Positions 53,504 through 61,819 of a stretch of 61,819 nucleotides of DNA are shown here, in pieces. Every line of letters begins with the position of its first letter. Positions within the stretch are counted from its first letter, which is position 1. Below the pieces are notes generated by a model, which saw only the letters and a program-made list of their open reading frames with translations, was not told the DNA's origin and did no database searches. The stretch is from DASUKM01 sp036278735 (GTDB lineage Bacteria; Acidobacteriota; Vicinamibacteria; Vicinamibacterales; 2-12-FULL-66-21). The position numbers and the translations under genes are program-made. Where the stretch lies: the NCBI GenBank assembly GCA_036278735.1, contig DASUKM010000048.1, positions 1 through 61,819 on the forward strand. The letters run 5' to 3'.

Positions 53504-54388
53504 ATGCAGTTGTGCCGGAAGGCGATCTGGGGCGCGCGCCACGTCCTGATCGCGACCTGTCTGCTGGCGCTCACGGCCGCGTGGAGTACCGCTCAGGATC
53601 CCGCGCCCGCTCCGCCACCCGCGCCCGCCACCCAGACGCCGCCGGCGTCGGATCCCGACGTGCGGGTCGATCCGTTGCAGCCGGACTTCACGCTCGTGGC
53701 GCTGCCGACCACGCTGCGCGTCCCGAATCACAAGATGTCGTTCCGCGTGAGCCATCGCTTCCTGCGATCGCTCGGCGCGGGGGATGCCGGCGATCTGTTC
53801 TCGAACCTGTTCGGCTTCGACAACGGCGCGCAAATCGGCCTCGAGCTGCGCTATGGCCTGCGTCCGGGCACGCAGGTGGGCTTTCATCGCACCAGCGACC
53901 AGACCATCCAGCTGTTCGGCCAGCAGAGCATCGTCAATTCGCGCTCGCATCGTTACGGACTCGACGCGATCGCGACGTTCGAAGGCACCCACAATCTGCA
54001 CGAGCAGCACCAGTCGGCGCTCGGCGTAATCCTGTCGGCGCGCGCGGGGCGGATCGCCGACGTGTATGCGGAGCCGATGGTCGTCATCAACTCGAACCCG
54101 GTGCTGTCGGACCTCACGACTCAGAACGACACGGTGATGATCGGCCTCGGCGCGCGGGTCCGGATCCGGCCGGCGACGTACCTGGTCGGCGAGATCACGC
54201 CGCGCGTGGCAGGCTACAGGCCCGCCGTCAATCAAATGAGCTTCGGCCTGGAGGAACGCGTCGGCGGCCACCTGTTTCAGATTGACGTCGGGAACGGCTA
54301 CGGCACGACCTTCGGTCAGATCGCGCGCGGCGGCGTGACGAACGACTCCTGGTTCATCGGCTTCAACATCGCCCGCAAGTTCTTCTGA
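53504..54388 (+). CDS. DUF5777-like outer-membrane barrel protein
   Basis: This 294-aa protein has a signal peptide (LLALTAAWSTAQ), a Pro/Ala linker and a beta-rich body with conserved-looking segments (KMSFRVSHRFLRSLGAG and LELRYGLRPGTQVGFHRTSD), ending in an aromatic residue (IGFNIARKFF). The match to DUF5777 is from recall. It follows the NtrC-type gene and has the sigma-54 match just upstream. Similar barrels co-occur with cytochromes and YceI-like proteins in other lineages; function unknown. Confidence 0.8.
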   Translation: MQLCRKAIWGARHVLIATCLLALTAAWSTAQDPAPAPPPAPATQTPPASDPDVRVDPLQPDFTLVALPTTLRVPNHKMSFRVSHRFLRSLGAGDAGDLFSNLFGFDNGAQIGLELRYGLRPGTQVGFHRTSDQTIQLFGQQSIVNSRSHRYGLDAIATFEGTHNLHEQHQSALGVILSARAGRIADVYAEPMVVINSNPVLSDLTTQNDTVMIGLGARVRIRPATYLVGEITPRVAGYRPAVNQMSFGLEERVGGHLFQIDVGNGYGTTFGQIARGGVTNDSWFIGFNIARKFF

Positions 54389-54391
54389 CCG

Positions 54392-54487
54392 ATGGACGGG
54401 ATTCCTGCCCGCGTTTCGTGGTCGATTGCCGCCGGCGCGCTTTCGATCGTCACTTTCCTGCTCTCGCTGGCGTGGGGCGCGCTGTAA
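54392..54487 (+). CDS. 31-aa single-pass membrane microprotein
   Basis: ATG at 54392, 3 nt after the DUF5777 stop. After a short polar start (MDGIPARVSW) a hydrophobic stretch of about 20 residues (SIAAGALSIVTFLLSLAWGA) forms one predicted membrane helix, then TAA. The context and tight spacing favour a real gene, but with 31 codons the evidence is limited. Confidence 0.5.
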   Translation: MDGIPARVSWSIAAGALSIVTFLLSLAWGAL

Positions 54488-54514
54488 TCCGAGGGCCAGC
54501 ACCCACATGCCCAC

Positions 54515-54598
54515 GTCAGGCCTGAAGGCCTGACCCACACGCCGCAGCTGGAAGCTGGCTGCTGGCCTGGCGTGTGGGTCAGCCCTTCCTGGGCTGAC
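54515..54598. repeat. Double-hairpin BIME-like element B
   Basis: Hairpin 1 is GTCAGGCCT-GA-AGGCCTGAC (54515-54534); hairpin 2 is GTCAGCCC-TTCCT-GGGCTGAC (54578-54598). They are joined by a perfect 10-bp outer stem CCCACACGCC / GGCGTGTGGG. The spacer holds CAGCTGGAAGCTGGC-type heptad remnants. Same plan as element A at 47411-47469. Confidence 0.8.
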
Positions 54599-54633
54599 CG
54601 CGTCTGGCGCTTACGGTTTTGTAAGTTGCCACC

Positions 54634-54677
54634 CTGCGCAAATTTTCACACTTCTGCGCAAGCTCATCCGCTATACT
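54634..54677 (+). promoter_or_regulatory. Promoter with two CTGCGCAA direct repeats
   Basis: CTGCGCAA occurs at 54634 and 54654, exactly 20 bp apart, upstream of the -10 hexamer TATACT (54672-54677). GGAGG follows at 54709-54713, 5 nt before the ATG at 54719. The repeats are on one face of the helix and could bind an activator or repressor. Confidence 0.5.
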
Positions 54678-54718
54678 CGGGAACTCGGTTCCCAAACAGG
54701 TAGCTGCCGGAGGATTGT

Positions 54719-57700
54719 ATGCCCGTTTCCGCAATCGCGAAGCGTCTGCTGCTTCGCGCGCTGTGGGCTTCGCTCGTGGTCTTCTGCGTCGTGTCGGTGA
54801 TGGACGCGCAGATCCCGGGACGCAACGTCAACATGGTTTCCGGCCTGACGTGGCCAAACGGCGATCCCTTTCTGCAACGGCAGAACGAGCCGTCGGTCGC
54901 GGCATCCACGCGGAACCCCCTGCACCTGCTCGCGGGGGCGAACGATTACCGGACCGTCGACCTGCCCGGTCTGCCTGGCGCGGACGTGACCGGTGACGCC
55001 TGGCTCGGCCTGTTCAAATCCTTCGATGGCGGCCAGCGCTGGATCAGCAACCTCATTCCGGGATATCCGCAGGATCACTCGAGCGTCGGGATGGCCTCGC
55101 CGCTGAAGGGGTACGACGCGGCGGCGGACCCGGTCGTCCGGGCGGGCACCAACGGATTGTTCTATTACGCCGGCCTCGCGTTCAACCGCGGCGACAACGG
55201 CCGCAGCGCCGTCTTCGTCGCGCGGTTCGTCGACAACAACAATCTCGAGACCGGCGACCCGGTCGCCTATGCAGGCACTTCGATCGTTTCCTTCGATCCG
55301 GGCACGACGGGCCGCTTCCTCGACAAGCCGTGGCTCGCGGTCGACATCCCGCGCGGCGCGGCGGCGACGTGTCACGTCGTCACGCCAGGCCCCGACGGCA
55401 CGTCGGTCGCCCAGGACGTCCCCGCCGGCCCCGCCTACGTCGTCTTCTCGGCCTTCACGGGCAGCGGCGATTCGCTGGCGTCGGACATCATGTTCGCGTA
55501 TTCGACCGACTGCGGCGTCACGTGGTCCGCGCCGGTGAGCCTCACGTCGAAGGGGCCGGACGACGGCCTCAACCAGGGCGCGACGATCGCGATTGATCCG
55601 CGGACCGGAAACGTCTACGTCGCCTGGCGGCGGTTCTCGCGTCCCGGCTCGAACGACACCGATGCGATTATGGTCGCGCGGTCCGTCAATTTCGGCCGCA
55701 AGTTCGAGCCGGCCAAGTCGACGCACCAGATGCCGAAGGGGCACGCCTTCGGGGAGCAGATCCACGAGATCCTCGAGCACCGCCACGCGAAGGGGGCGGT
55801 CGACGTCGAGGATCTGTCGCAGTTCGACCAGGCGACGTCCGCCGCTGGCCTGACCTTCCGGACCAATGCCTATCCCACGCTCACCTTCGACGATCAGGGA
55901 CGTCTCTACATGGCCTGGTCCGAACGGGGGCACGCCACCGATCGGCCGGATCCGGTGACGGGCGACGCGCGCATCCTGATCGCCAGTTCCAGCAACGGCG
56001 TCTCGTGGACGGACCCGCAGGTCGTCTCGGAGACGGGACAGCCGGGACATCAGCTCATGCCCACGCTCGGCTTCGCCGGCGGCAAGCTGCTGCTCGTCTA
56101 CTACGATCTGCGCGAGGACGTCTCGCAGATCTTCAGCCAGTACGTCGACGATCAGACATCGACGATCGCGGCGCACAAGCGCCACACGATCGACATCCGG
56201 GCCGCGCTCGGGCAGCCGGGTGCCACGCCGGTGTTCCAGCCGGCGGTGCAGGTCTCCAGTTATCTGATGGGGGACGCGGTCGGCGGCCAGTCGCTCAGGC
56301 AATTGCAGTACAACCCGCCGAACCTGCCGATGTTCCAGAGCGGCACCGTCCCGTTCATGGGGGACTACATCGACCTGAGCCCTTCGCCGGCGTTCGTGCT
56401 CGGCGCCAATGGACGCTGGGCGTACAACACGTCGGCCGACGCCGTGCCGGTGTTCCACGCCGTGTGGACCGACAACCGGGACGTGCGGGCCCCCATGGAC
56501 GGCAACTGGCAGCACTACACGCCGCCCGTGCTCAGCTCCGGAACCAGCACCTTCGATCCGACGCAGATGCAGCCGGCCTGCATCGCCACGCAGACGGGGT
56601 CGCGCAACCAGAACGTCTACTCGGCGCGCATCACCGGCGGGCTCGTCGTCGGGTCTCCCGGCAACGCCAAGACGCTCAGCACGACGCTGCAGCGCGGGTT
56701 CGTCGTCTTCGCGCAGAACACGACGTCGATCACCCGCAGCTTCCGGCTGCAGATCGTCAACCAGCCGGCCGGCGGCCGCGCGTCCTTCGACCAGTTCCCG
56801 CTGCCGCCGTACGACGTGAACTCGCCCCCCCCGCTGTTGACGCTCGACGTCGTCACGCCGCCGTTTTCGATGGCGGTGCGCACCGTGTACGTGACGTCCA
56901 CCGATCCGCACGCGCAGGTGATCGTCGACGTCGCCGAGATCGCGGGGCCCGGCGCGCCGGCGCCCGTGCCCGGCGGACTCGACGGCAACGTCGTCATCAA
57001 CCCCGACGTCCAGAACCCCGATATCCAGAATCCGGACGTCCAGAATCCGGATATCCAGAACCCGGACATCCAGAACGAGGAAGTCACCAATCCGGATATC
57101 CAGAACCCGGACATTCAAAACCCCGACATTCAGAACCCGGACATCCAGAACCCCGACATCCAGAATCCGGACATCCAGAACATCACGGTCGTCAACCCCG
57201 ATATCCAGAACCCGGACGTTCAGAATCCCGACATTCAGAACCCGGACATCCAGAATCCCGATATCCAGAACCCCGACATCCAGAACCAGTCGCTGACCGA
57301 CGTCACCTGGACGGTGACGAACAACGGCAACACGACGTCCGGCTTCAACGTCAATCTGTTCCTGAATCAAACGACGCTGCCCAACGGGCTCCAGGTGCAG
57401 CTCGTGCTGTTCAAGACCTACACGACGCCGACCACGGACGGCTGCGAGCTCAAATACCAGACGCAGAACGTGCTCGTCGACAACATCCTCAACCCGTCGT
57501 TCGTGGATCCCACGGCGCCGACGCTGCCCGATCCGAACCGGCCCGACGCCGACAACGCGACGCTCTGGCTCGCGCCCGGCGAGTCCGGCAAGATTACCCT
57601 GCGGATCCTCGATCCCGATACGTCGAACAACGTCATCGTCGACGGGCACTCGATCGACCCGGCGCTCCTGCCGGCCGTCACGGTGAGGCCCGCGGTCGTG

Positions 57701-60586
57701 CCGCAGGCAGTCGATACGGACGACGCGCGGAACGACGTGACCGAGCCGCCGGTCACGACGGGCGATCAGTCGACCATCTTCTTCGTCCAGCAGCCGCCGC
57801 AATCGCCGATGAAGGCGAGCGCCGGCGTGCCGATCGCGCCGGCCGTCCGGGTGCAGGTGCGCGATACGTCGGGCGCGGTCCTGCCGGGCGTGATCGTGCA
57901 GCTCTCGCTCGCGGCGGGCCCGACGGGCGCCACGCTGTCCGGCGCCGGCGCACCGACCGACGCCAGCGGCATCGCCACGTTCCCGGATCTCGCCGTGTCG
58001 CTGCCCGGTTCCGGCTACCGGCTCTCGGCCTCCGTCGTCGGCGACGCCGGCCTCGCGCCCGCCTCGTCCACGCAGTTCGACGCGCAGGTCGCCGTCGTCA
58101 ATACGGCCGACAGCGGCCCCGGGTCGCTGCGCAACGCGATCCAGCTCGCGACCGCAACGCCCGAGCCGGACACGATCGTGTTCAACATTCCCGGCCCGGC
58201 GCCGCACACGATCGCGATCCAGTCCCAGCTGCCCGACGTCGTCAACACGACGATTGACGGGATGACGCAGCCCGACTACGCGGGTCAGCCGAGCGTGGTG
58301 CTGGACGGCGAGGCGGCACCGGCGGAGACGTCGGCGTTCCAGTTGAATGGATCCAGCTCCACGATCCGCGGCCTCGAGATCGTCCGCTTCGGGGCAACGG
58401 CGATCCGGGTGATCGGCAGCGGCGGCAACGCGATCGATTCCAACTACCTGGGCACGGACGCGCTCGGCACCGCCGGTCTCGGCAATCAGAGTGGCGTCGA
58501 CGTGCTGGGTTCCTCGAACAACGTGATCACGAACAACGTCGTGTCGGGCAATACCCAGAACGGGATCGTCGTCGAAGGCGGCAGCGCCAACCGGATTGAC
58601 GGCAATCTGATCGGCACGACGTCCGACGGGCTTTCGGGGCTGCCCAACGGGACCAGCGGCACGTGGAACGGCATCACGATCTTCGGCAGCGACGTGAATA
58701 CGCCAGCCGACGGCCTGGTGATCGCCAACAATGTCATCGCGGCGAACACGTCCTGGGGGATCGAGACGCAGTTGCTTTCCGGCGCGACGGCCGGGGCGAC
58801 CAACCTGCAGATCCTCGACAACCGCGTCGGCCTCGGCACGGATGGCAGCGCGATCCCGAATGCTCAGGGCGGCGTGCACCTCAACGGCACGCCCGGCGCG
58901 GTGGTCGGGGCCGCCGGCCACGGGAACGTCGTCTCGGGCAACGGCGGGACCGGTCTGACAATCGACGGCGCGAACGCCGGCACGATTACCGTCAAGAGCA
59001 ACCTGATTGGCACCGATCCTTCGGGCATGCTGCCGCGCGGCAATGCCGCATTCGGCATCGTCGTCACCGCGCCGAACGTGACCATCGGCTGGCAGACCGG
59101 CGACACCGGCGCCGTCGGAAACCTGATTTCCGGCAACGGCGCCGACGGCATCCAGGTGCTCGGCGGCTCGGCGAGCGGCGTCGTCATCGCCGGCAACCTG
59201 ATCGGCACCAACATCACCGGGAATGCCGCGCTGTCGGCTGGCATGCGAAGCAACTATCAGGGCATCTACGTCAACGGCGCGGGGGGGACGGTGATCGGCG
59301 GGGCCACGGCCGCCGCGCGAAACGTGCTGGCGGGGAACATGGTCGACGGCGTCTATCTCGACACCGCCGGCACCCATGACGTCATGGTCCAGAACAACTA
59401 CATCGGGGTCGGCGCCGACGGCGCGACCGCCATCGCGAACGGCTGGGACGGTGTCGGCCTGATCGGCGCGCTCGACAATGTCGTCTCCGGCAACGTGATT
59501 TCCGGCAACGGCCTGCCCCTCGCGCCCCGATACGGGATCTACATCAGCAGCGCCGGAAACCAGATCGACGGCAACTACATCGGCACGGATGCGACCGGCA
59601 CCCTGGCGGTGCCGAATCTGGCGTCCGGCATCTTCGCCGGCGGCAACGACACGTCCATCGGTCAGACCAGCCCGAACACGATTGCCTTCAACTCCGGCGC
59701 AGGCATCTCGGTACTCGGCACGGGCAACCGTATCGTGTCGAATCACATCTGGCACAACGGGCAGTTGGGGATCGACCTCGGCGCCGACAACGAGGTCGCC
59801 GCCAACGACAGCGGGGATGGCGACGAGGGGGCGAACGATCTCCAGAACTATCCGGTGATCAGCAACGCCACCAACGACATCGCGTCGCCCGTCACGACGG
59901 TGGAATTCTCGCTGCACAGCACGCCGAACAGCCTGTTCACCATCCAGTTCTTCGCGAACGACGCGTGCGACGCGAGCGGCAACGGCGAAGGACAGCGGCT
60001 CGTCGGGTCGTTCAGCGCGACGACCGATGGGAACGGCAACGCGCCGGGCACGGCGATGCTGGACGAACGGCTGCTGCACGGCACCGTGATCACCGCCACG
60101 GCGACCGACGGCGCCGGCAATACGTCCGAGTTCTCTCCCTGCTTCACGCTCCAGACGGGCGTCTTCCTGTGGAGTGCGGCTCAGGGGGGCAACAACCACT
60201 ACTACGAGTACGTCAGCGTGCCGGGCAGCTGGTCGGCCGCGAACACCGCCGCGCAGGGCCGGACGTTCGAAGGCACGAGCGGCCATCTCGTCACGATCGC
60301 GAACGCGGCGGAGAATGCGTTCGTTACGTCGCTCCAGCTCGCGGACCTGCGCGCCTGGATCGGGTTGACCGACGCCGCCTCGGAAGGAACGTTCCACTGG
60401 GTAACCGGCGAGCCGCTGCTCTATATGAACTGGGCCGCAGGGGAGCCGAACAACGGCGCTACGGTGGGAGCTCCCGAGAACTGGGTCGAGATTTTCGCGT
60501 CCGGCAGGTGGAACGACGCGCTGGACTCCGGCCCCCCGCAGCCGCCGAACCAAGGCTATCTCGTGGAGTACGAACCGGCGCACTGA
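54719..60586 (+). CDS. Giant secreted protein: BNR-like, NPDIQ repeats, beta-helix, C-type lectin
   Basis: This 1,955-aa protein has a signal peptide (to about 31). A sialidase-like propeller region (about 35-560) has FKSFDGGQRWI- and AYSTDCGVTWS-type boxes. Next come an array of NPDIQ/NPDVQ pentapeptides (761-855), a CARDB-like segment (TWTVTNNGNTTSGF), an invasin-type Ig-like domain (about 1020-1115) and a right-handed beta-helix (about 1125-1690) opened by NTADSGPGSLRNAI, with many NxI/NxV turns. The C-type lectin-like end (about 1815-1955) has AWIGLTDAASEGTFHWV and EPNN. GGAGG precedes the ATG. The role is probably adhesion or polysaccharide binding; no protease or hydrolase motif is seen. 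Confidence 0.9.
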   Translation: MPVSAIAKRLLLRALWASLVVFCVVSVMDAQIPGRNVNMVSGLTWPNGDPFLQRQNEPSVAASTRNPLHLLAGANDYRTVDLPGLPGADVTGDAWLGLFKSFDGGQRWISNLIPGYPQDHSSVGMASPLKGYDAAADPVVRAGTNGLFYYAGLAFNRGDNGRSAVFVARFVDNNNLETGDPVAYAGTSIVSFDPGTTGRFLDKPWLAVDIPRGAAATCHVVTPGPDGTSVAQDVPAGPAYVVFSAFTGSGDSLASDIMFAYSTDCGVTWSAPVSLTSKGPDDGLNQGATIAIDPRTGNVYVAWRRFSRPGSNDTDAIMVARSVNFGRKFEPAKSTHQMPKGHAFGEQIHEILEHRHAKGAVDVEDLSQFDQATSAAGLTFRTNAYPTLTFDDQGRLYMAWSERGHATDRPDPVTGDARILIASSSNGVSWTDPQVVSETGQPGHQLMPTLGFAGGKLLLVYYDLREDVSQIFSQYVDDQTSTIAAHKRHTIDIRAALGQPGATPVFQPAVQVSSYLMGDAVGGQSLRQLQYNPPNLPMFQSGTVPFMGDYIDLSPSPAFVLGANGRWAYNTSADAVPVFHAVWTDNRDVRAPMDGNWQHYTPPVLSSGTSTFDPTQMQPACIATQTGSRNQNVYSARITGGLVVGSPGNAKTLSTTLQRGFVVFAQNTTSITRSFRLQIVNQPAGGRASFDQFPLPPYDVNSPPPLLTLDVVTPPFSMAVRTVYVTSTDPHAQVIVDVAEIAGPGAPAPVPGGLDGNVVINPDVQNPDIQNPDVQNPDIQNPDIQNEEVTNPDIQNPDIQNPDIQNPDIQNPDIQNPDIQNITVVNPDIQNPDVQNPDIQNPDIQNPDIQNPDIQNQSLTDVTWTVTNNGNTTSGFNVNLFLNQTTLPNGLQVQLVLFKTYTTPTTDGCELKYQTQNVLVDNILNPSFVDPTAPTLPDPNRPDADNATLWLAPGESGKITLRILDPDTSNNVIVDGHSIDPALLPAVTVRPAVVPQAVDTDDARNDVTEPPVTTGDQSTIFFVQQPPQSPMKASAGVPIAPAVRVQVRDTSGAVLPGVIVQLSLAAGPTGATLSGAGAPTDASGIATFPDLAVSLPGSGYRLSASVVGDAGLAPASSTQFDAQVAVVNTADSGPGSLRNAIQLATATPEPDTIVFNIPGPAPHTIAIQSQLPDVVNTTIDGMTQPDYAGQPSVVLDGEAAPAETSAFQLNGSSSTIRGLEIVRFGATAIRVIGSGGNAIDSNYLGTDALGTAGLGNQSGVDVLGSSNNVITNNVVSGNTQNGIVVEGGSANRIDGNLIGTTSDGLSGLPNGTSGTWNGITIFGSDVNTPADGLVIANNVIAANTSWGIETQLLSGATAGATNLQILDNRVGLGTDGSAIPNAQGGVHLNGTPGAVVGAAGHGNVVSGNGGTGLTIDGANAGTITVKSNLIGTDPSGMLPRGNAAFGIVVTAPNVTIGWQTGDTGAVGNLISGNGADGIQVLGGSASGVVIAGNLIGTNITGNAALSAGMRSNYQGIYVNGAGGTVIGGATAAARNVLAGNMVDGVYLDTAGTHDVMVQNNYIGVGADGATAIANGWDGVGLIGALDNVVSGNVISGNGLPLAPRYGIYISSAGNQIDGNYIGTDATGTLAVPNLASGIFAGGNDTSIGQTSPNTIAFNSGAGISVLGTGNRIVSNHIWHNGQLGIDLGADNEVAANDSGDGDEGANDLQNYPVISNATNDIASPVTTVEFSLHSTPNSLFTIQFFANDACDASGNGEGQRLVGSFSATTDGNGNAPGTAMLDERLLHGTVITATATDGAGNTSEFSPCFTLQTGVFLWSAAQGGNNHYYEYVSVPGSWSAANTAAQGRTFEGTSGHLVTIANAAENAFVTSLQLADLRAWIGLTDAASEGTFHWVTGEPLLYMNWAAGEPNNGATVGAPENWVEIFASGRWNDALDSGPPQPPNQGYLVEYEPAH
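56999..57283 (+). repeat. 15-bp repeat encoding NPDIQ pentapeptides
   Basis: Seventeen NPD[IV]Q pentads in three blocks (5, 6, 6) are separated by single in-register pentads NEEVT and NITVV. Synonymous codons vary between units while the peptide barely changes, so the repeat is under selection at protein level. Confidence 0.92.
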
Positions 60587-60589
60587 GCC

Positions 60590-60733
60590 GAGGTCCGGGT
60601 TCCGCGTTCGGGGTTCCGGGTCGCGTTCGGGTTCGAGCTTCAGAGTTGGTTCGCGGTTCGAGTTCGATCTCCGAACGACGAACCCTGAACCAGACTCTGA
60701 ACTCGGAACCTGGAACCCGGAACCCGTCTGGAC
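60590..60733. repeat. Heptamer array GGTTCCG / GAACCCG in inverted halves
   Basis: The left half is rich in GGGTTCC/GGTTCGA units and the right half in GAACCTG/GAACCCG units, so the array folds back on itself. It lies between the giant gene and the convergent crotonase and may act as a bidirectional terminator. Confidence 0.78.
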
Positions 60734-60737
60734 GCAC

Positions 60738-61514
60738 TCAGCGCCCCGTGAACTTCGGCTTTCGCTTCTCGAGGAACGCCGACGTCCCCTCCTGCTTGTC
60801 GTCGGACGCGTAGCAGATCGCCTGCGCGAGCGTCTCCATCAGCAGCCCGGACTCGAGGTCGACGCGCGCCGACGCGTTCAGCGTCAGCTTGGCCAGCCGC
60901 GCCGCCAGCGGCCCCTGCCGCAGGATGCGCTTCGCCAGTTCACGCGCGCGCACCTGGAGCTGTCCGGCCGGCATGACCGCCGTCACCAGTCCAATCTGCA
61001 GCGCCTGCGCGGCGTCGATGATCTCGCCGGTCAGGACGAGACGCTTCGCCCATCCCATCCCGACGATGCGCGGGAGGCGCTGCGTGGCGCCCGCGCCGGG
61101 AATGATCCCGAGGCCCAGCTCGGGCTGGCCGAACTTCGCGGTGTCGGCGGCCACGCGGATGTCGCACGCAAGCGCCAGTTCGCAGCCGCCGCCGAGCGCG
61201 TAGCCGTTGACCGCGGCGATGGTCGGCCGCGGGAAGCGTTCGACCTGCGCGAACAGCGTCGAATTGATCGCGGCGAGCCCATCGTCCCGGGTGCGGGCGC
61301 GGATGTCGTTGATGTCGGCGCCCGACACGAATGCCGCGTCGCCGGCGCCGGTCACGATCAGCACACCGACCCCGGGTTCGGCCGCCAGCTCGTCGAGCGC
61401 CGCGCGGCATTCGCGGACGGTGTCGAGATCGAGCGCGTTCCGCACGCCAGGGCGGTCGACGGTCAGGGTCGCGATCCCGTCTTCGTGCGCGATCCGGATA
61501 TTGCGGTATGCCAT
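60738..61514 (-). CDS. Enoyl-CoA hydratase/isomerase (crotonase) family protein
   Basis: This 258-aa protein has the crotonase oxyanion-hole segments (AFVSGADINDI and NGYALGGGCELALACD) and the catalytic Glu candidates in GGGCELA and PELGLGIIPGAG. Length and the C-terminal FLEKRKPKF match EchA/FadB-type hydratases. TACGAT lies 6 nt before the ATG, suggesting leaderless transcription. The pathway role (fatty-acid oxidation or a CoA side path) cannot be assigned from context. Confidence 0.92.
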   Translation of the reverse strand: MAYRNIRIAHEDGIATLTVDRPGVRNALDLDTVRECRAALDELAAEPGVGVLIVTGAGDAAFVSGADINDIRARTRDDGLAAINSTLFAQVERFPRPTIAAVNGYALGGGCELALACDIRVAADTAKFGQPELGLGIIPGAGATQRLPRIVGMGWAKRLVLTGEIIDAAQALQIGLVTAVMPAGQLQVRARELAKRILRQGPLAARLAKLTLNASARVDLESGLLMETLAQAICYASDDKQEGTSAFLEKRKPKFTGR

Positions 61515-61520
61515 TGGGGG

Positions 61521-61526
61521 ATCGTA
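61521..61526 (-). promoter_or_regulatory. Candidate -10 box (TACGAT), 6 nt before ATG 61514
   Basis: Minus-strand TACGAT-CCCCCA-ATG. There is no Shine-Dalgarno. Same TANNNT spacing class as at 5762 and 38202. Confidence 0.4.
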
Positions 61527-61602
61527 ATCGAGGCGGGGCGAGCCGCGGGGGTCTTTTCATCGGCGGTTCCCGCGGGTTCTGCGCATGTGTACTCGTTCGC
61601 GG

Positions 61603-61819
61603 CGACACACGCTTGTCGGTTCTCGCAGGAGATCAGGAGGTCAGGAGGCGACTGGGGTGGGCCGGGGGTTCATCGTGGGACTGACTGCTCTTTGGGCGAC
61701 ACGCGCTGTCGGTTCTCGCAGGAGGTCAGGAGGGCAGGAGGCGACTGGGGTGGGCCGGGGGTTCATCGTGGGACTGACTGCTCTTTGGGCGACACGCGCT
61801 GTCGGTTCTCGCAGGAGGT
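61603..61819 (+). repeat. 93-94 bp tandem repeat running off the window
   Basis: Copies start at 61603 (94 nt), 61697 (93 nt) and 61790 (truncated by the window end). Each opens with a small hairpin CGACA-N5/6-TGTCG and contains CAGGAGGTCAGGAGG-type sequence. Copies 2 and 3 are identical as far as seen; copy 1 differs at a few bases. No open reading frame or CRISPR-like spacer structure. Confidence 0.9.

Noticed and set aside
54671..60583. A 1,970-codon open frame antisense to the giant secreted protein
   Set aside because: It mirrors the high-GC third-position bias of the plus gene, is Arg/Val/Asp/His-rich without any domain, and the plus frame has signal peptide, repeats and domains.
61603..61819. 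CRISPR array at the right edge
   Set aside because: The whole 93-94 bp unit repeats, including what would be the spacer.

Overview
The window is GC-rich, gene-dense DNA from a Gram-negative bacterium, most likely an Acidobacteriota member (Vicinamibacteria-like). The evidence is a full-length acidobacterial-type duplicated (ADOP) FtsX permease, a CBM9/DUF5916 outer-membrane protein, BNR-repeat secreted proteins, several outer-membrane barrels, many two-component genes and a tripartite TolC efflux operon. No tRNA, rRNA, phage or plasmid backbone is visible.

Layout. 1-3.3 kb: an IS21-family element (istA/istB) sits in or against the 3' part of a csb2-like gene, the Cas5-Cas6-type subunit of type I-G (formerly I-U) CRISPR systems. 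This is a broken CRISPR locus, and no array is visible. 3.4-9.5 kb: a frameshifted M20 peptidase, a membrane-anchored hypothetical, a 1,063-aa BNR-repeat secreted protein and an AraC-type regulator. 9.7-14.0 kb: a three-gene phosphorelay (kinase, double receiver, hybrid kinase) without a DNA-binding output, then HtrA and a DUF5916 protein. 18-27.3 kb: an OmpR/HK pair, then a TetR-HlyD-ABC-TolC-ABC-permease-permease operon resembling E. coli ybhGFSR with the double ATPase split in two. A strong palindrome lies upstream of the TetR gene. 27.4-34.4 kb: a LytTR two-component pair, LiaF/LiaI-like membrane proteins, small hypotheticals and the ADOP permease. 34.6-42.7 kb: a LolD/MacB-like ATPase, an RRM protein, a CusF-SCO1 fusion, small lipoproteins, an EEP nuclease, a TlpA thioredoxin and an ECF sigma/anti-sigma pair split by a dispersed repeat. 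43-48.3 kb: a gluzincin/propeller/barrel fusion, a mini zinc-finger protein, a hotdog thioesterase, a 7Fe-type ferredoxin and an IclR regulator. 48.4-54.5 kb: a coupled barrel-cupredoxin-kinase-NtrC operon, then a DUF5777 barrel behind a good sigma-54 promoter match and a 31-aa membrane microprotein. 54.7-60.6 kb: a 1,955-aa secreted modular protein with a BNR-like region, an NPDIQ pentapeptide array, a beta-helix and a C-type lectin domain. 60.7 kb to the end: an enoyl-CoA hydratase and a 93-94 bp tandem repeat that runs off the window.

Four patterns recur outside genes. (1) Seven-nucleotide tandem arrays, each with a different heptamer but all readable as CC-anchored units on one strand, occur only at gene boundaries. 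(2) Two double-hairpin BIME-like elements share arms built on GTCAG...CTGAC. (3) GC-rich dispersed elements carry a hairpin of the type CCGAGGGGC/GCCCCTCGG. (4) Eight genes have a TANNNT box only 6-9 nt before ATG and no Shine-Dalgarno, which suggests common leaderless transcription. The strongest candidates for undescribed biology are the NPDIQ giant protein, the heptamer-array class and the cupredoxin/NtrC/sigma-54 module.
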